NCBI RefSeq assembly: GCF_004366735.1
Contig: NZ_SOQX01000001.1
Location: 434,001 to 498,000 of the forward strand
Reading direction: 5' to 3'
Length of the DNA stretch: 64,000 nucleotides
DNA from: Thiohalophilus thiocyanatoxydans
GTDB taxonomy: Bacteria > Pseudomonadota > Gammaproteobacteria > UBA6429 > Thiohalophilaceae
The notes under the pieces are model-generated. The model saw nothing but the letters and a program-made list of their open reading frames with translations. It was not told where the DNA came from and did not search any database. Made by a program: the position numbers and the translations under genes. How positions within the stretch are numbered: position 1 is the stretch's first letter; each line of letters opens with the position of its first letter. Positions 63,460-64,000 of this stretch are shown in pieces.

Positions 63460-63511
63460 TTCCCAGAGCGTATGCCAGAGCGTATGAGAGAAACCTACCG
63501 GGTACTGAAAC

Positions 63512-63540
63512 AAAAAAGGCCTCACAGTGGAGGCCTTTTT
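63512..63540 (-). terminator. bidirectional terminator between the small gene and rpoH
   Basis: AAAAAAGGCCTC-ACAGTG-GAGGCCTTTTT forms a 6-bp GC stem extended by A-T pairs, with T runs on both strands. On the minus strand it follows the rpoH stop codon by about 20 bp. Confidence 0.85.
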
Positions 63541-63560
63541 ATTGATGCATGTAGTCCAGT

Positions 63561-64000
63561 TTAAGCGGCCAATGCACCGCGCAGTTTCTTCATGGCGTTG
63601 GATTCGAGCTGGCGAACCCGTTCGGCCGAGATGTCGTAGGTATCGGCCAGATCATGCAGCGTGGATTTTTTGTCGCTCAACCAGCGCCGGGTGATGATGT
63701 CGCGACTGCGATCGTCCAGATTCTGCAGGGCGCCCAGCAACTGCTGTTTGTTATGCGCTTCCCACTGCTGATCTTCCACCTCCTGCGAAGGCTCGTGGCT
63801 CATATCTTCGAGGAAGCCCACCGGTGACAGATTGGGGCGATCATCATCGTCATCGTCGGGCTGATCAAAGCCGACATCCTGCCCGCTCATGCGCGATTCC
63901 ATCTCGCGCACGTCCTTGGTGGTGACACCCAGATCCTCGGCGACCGATTCGACTTCGTCCTGGTTGAACCAGCCCAGACGCTGTTTGGCGCTGCGCAGGT
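63561..64000 (-). CDS. rpoH: heat-shock sigma factor 32, C-terminal part (5' end outside window)
   Basis: The minus-strand frame is open to the end of the window. The visible C-terminal part reads SAKQRLGWFNQDEVESVAED, then the RpoH-box region followed by DVREMESRMSGQDVGFD, and region 4.2 with ISAERVRQLESNAMKKLRGA. This follows E. coli RpoH closely. It directs transcription of heat-shock genes. The gene is convergent with the cco cluster. Confidence 0.96.
   Translation of the reverse strand, partial: LRSAKQRLGWFNQDEVESVAEDLGVTTKDVREMESRMSGQDVGFDQPDDDDDDRPNLSPVGFLEDMSHEPSQEVEDQQWEAHNKQQLLGALQNLDDRSRDIITRRWLSDKKSTLHDLADTYDISAERVRQLESNAMKKLRGALAA

Overview
The window is a chromosomal segment of a gammaproteobacterium, GC-rich by eye (not counted). 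The evidence is the rpsU - gatB/yqeY - dnaG - rpoD order, a bioB-F-H-C-D operon that uses BioC/BioH, ubiC-ubiA for ubiquinone, an MSHA-type pilus assembly block, rpoH, and both an aa3-type and a cbb3-type terminal oxidase. I cannot name the genus. An aerobic or microaerophilic bacterium related to the Chromatiales or other sulfur-oxidising groups would fit, but that is inference.

Layout. 1-2.3 kb: the end of an MFS permease, then a small DUF2061 membrane protein and a peroxiredoxin-glutaredoxin fusion behind an OxyR-like operator. 2.5-3.8 kb: DUF4202 protein and a TlpA-like thioredoxin. 3.8-9.9 kb: tRNA (CAU, probably Ile2) and the macromolecular-synthesis operon (rpsU, gatB/yqeY, dnaG, rpoD) with divergent tsaD. 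10-12.3 kb: trmB and a DUF4197 lipoprotein separated by a repeat array. 12.3-15.2 kb: minus-strand hemW, CPXCG protein, Rof-like protein, cupin, ROK sugar kinase. 15.4-18.7 kb: a periplasmic-sensor PAS/GGDEF/EAL protein convergent with ompW. 19.4-22.7 kb: minus-strand kinase, PP2C phosphatase, rph, rdgB. 22.8-31.7 kb: plus-strand yicC, gmk, rpoZ, spoT, ridA, recG, ubiC, ubiA. 31.8-39.1 kb: mshI to mshN plus a beta-barrel protein. 39.3-45.3 kb: comF (minus) and an unknown membrane gene coupled to bioB-F-H-C-D. 45.7-53.9 kb: aa3 oxidase coxB-coxA-ctaG-coxC with SURF1, a SCO-like protein and haem A synthesis (ctaA, ctaB). 54.1-62.6 kb: cbb3 oxidase ccoNOQP and its assembly genes ccoG, fixH, ccoI, ccoS. 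62.7-64 kb: two small unknown genes and the 3' part of rpoH.

Most genes are ordinary housekeeping genes. The unusual part is the spacer DNA, which carries several interspersed repeat families: (A) a roughly 100-bp foldback element with C/G-rich arms (three copies); (B) CCACGAAG-type inverted repeats; (C) CGCAGAGG-type long inverted repeats; (D/E) GTAG-headed REP-like hairpins arranged as BIME-like pairs; (F) GGGACGAG short arrays; (G) CTAG-rich motifs. Two 244-bp tandem units next to rdgB include a copy of the rdgB 3' end, and their hairpin differs between copies by compensating changes. No transposase, integrase, CRISPR array or phage gene was seen.

No clearly new multi-gene system stands out. 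The best candidates for follow-up are the repeat families and the tandem unit, the sensor/ompW insertion that splits the usual rph-rdgB-hemW order, the partial MSHA block without pilins or motor, the operator-like palindromes before bioB and ccoN, and the small genes after ccoS.
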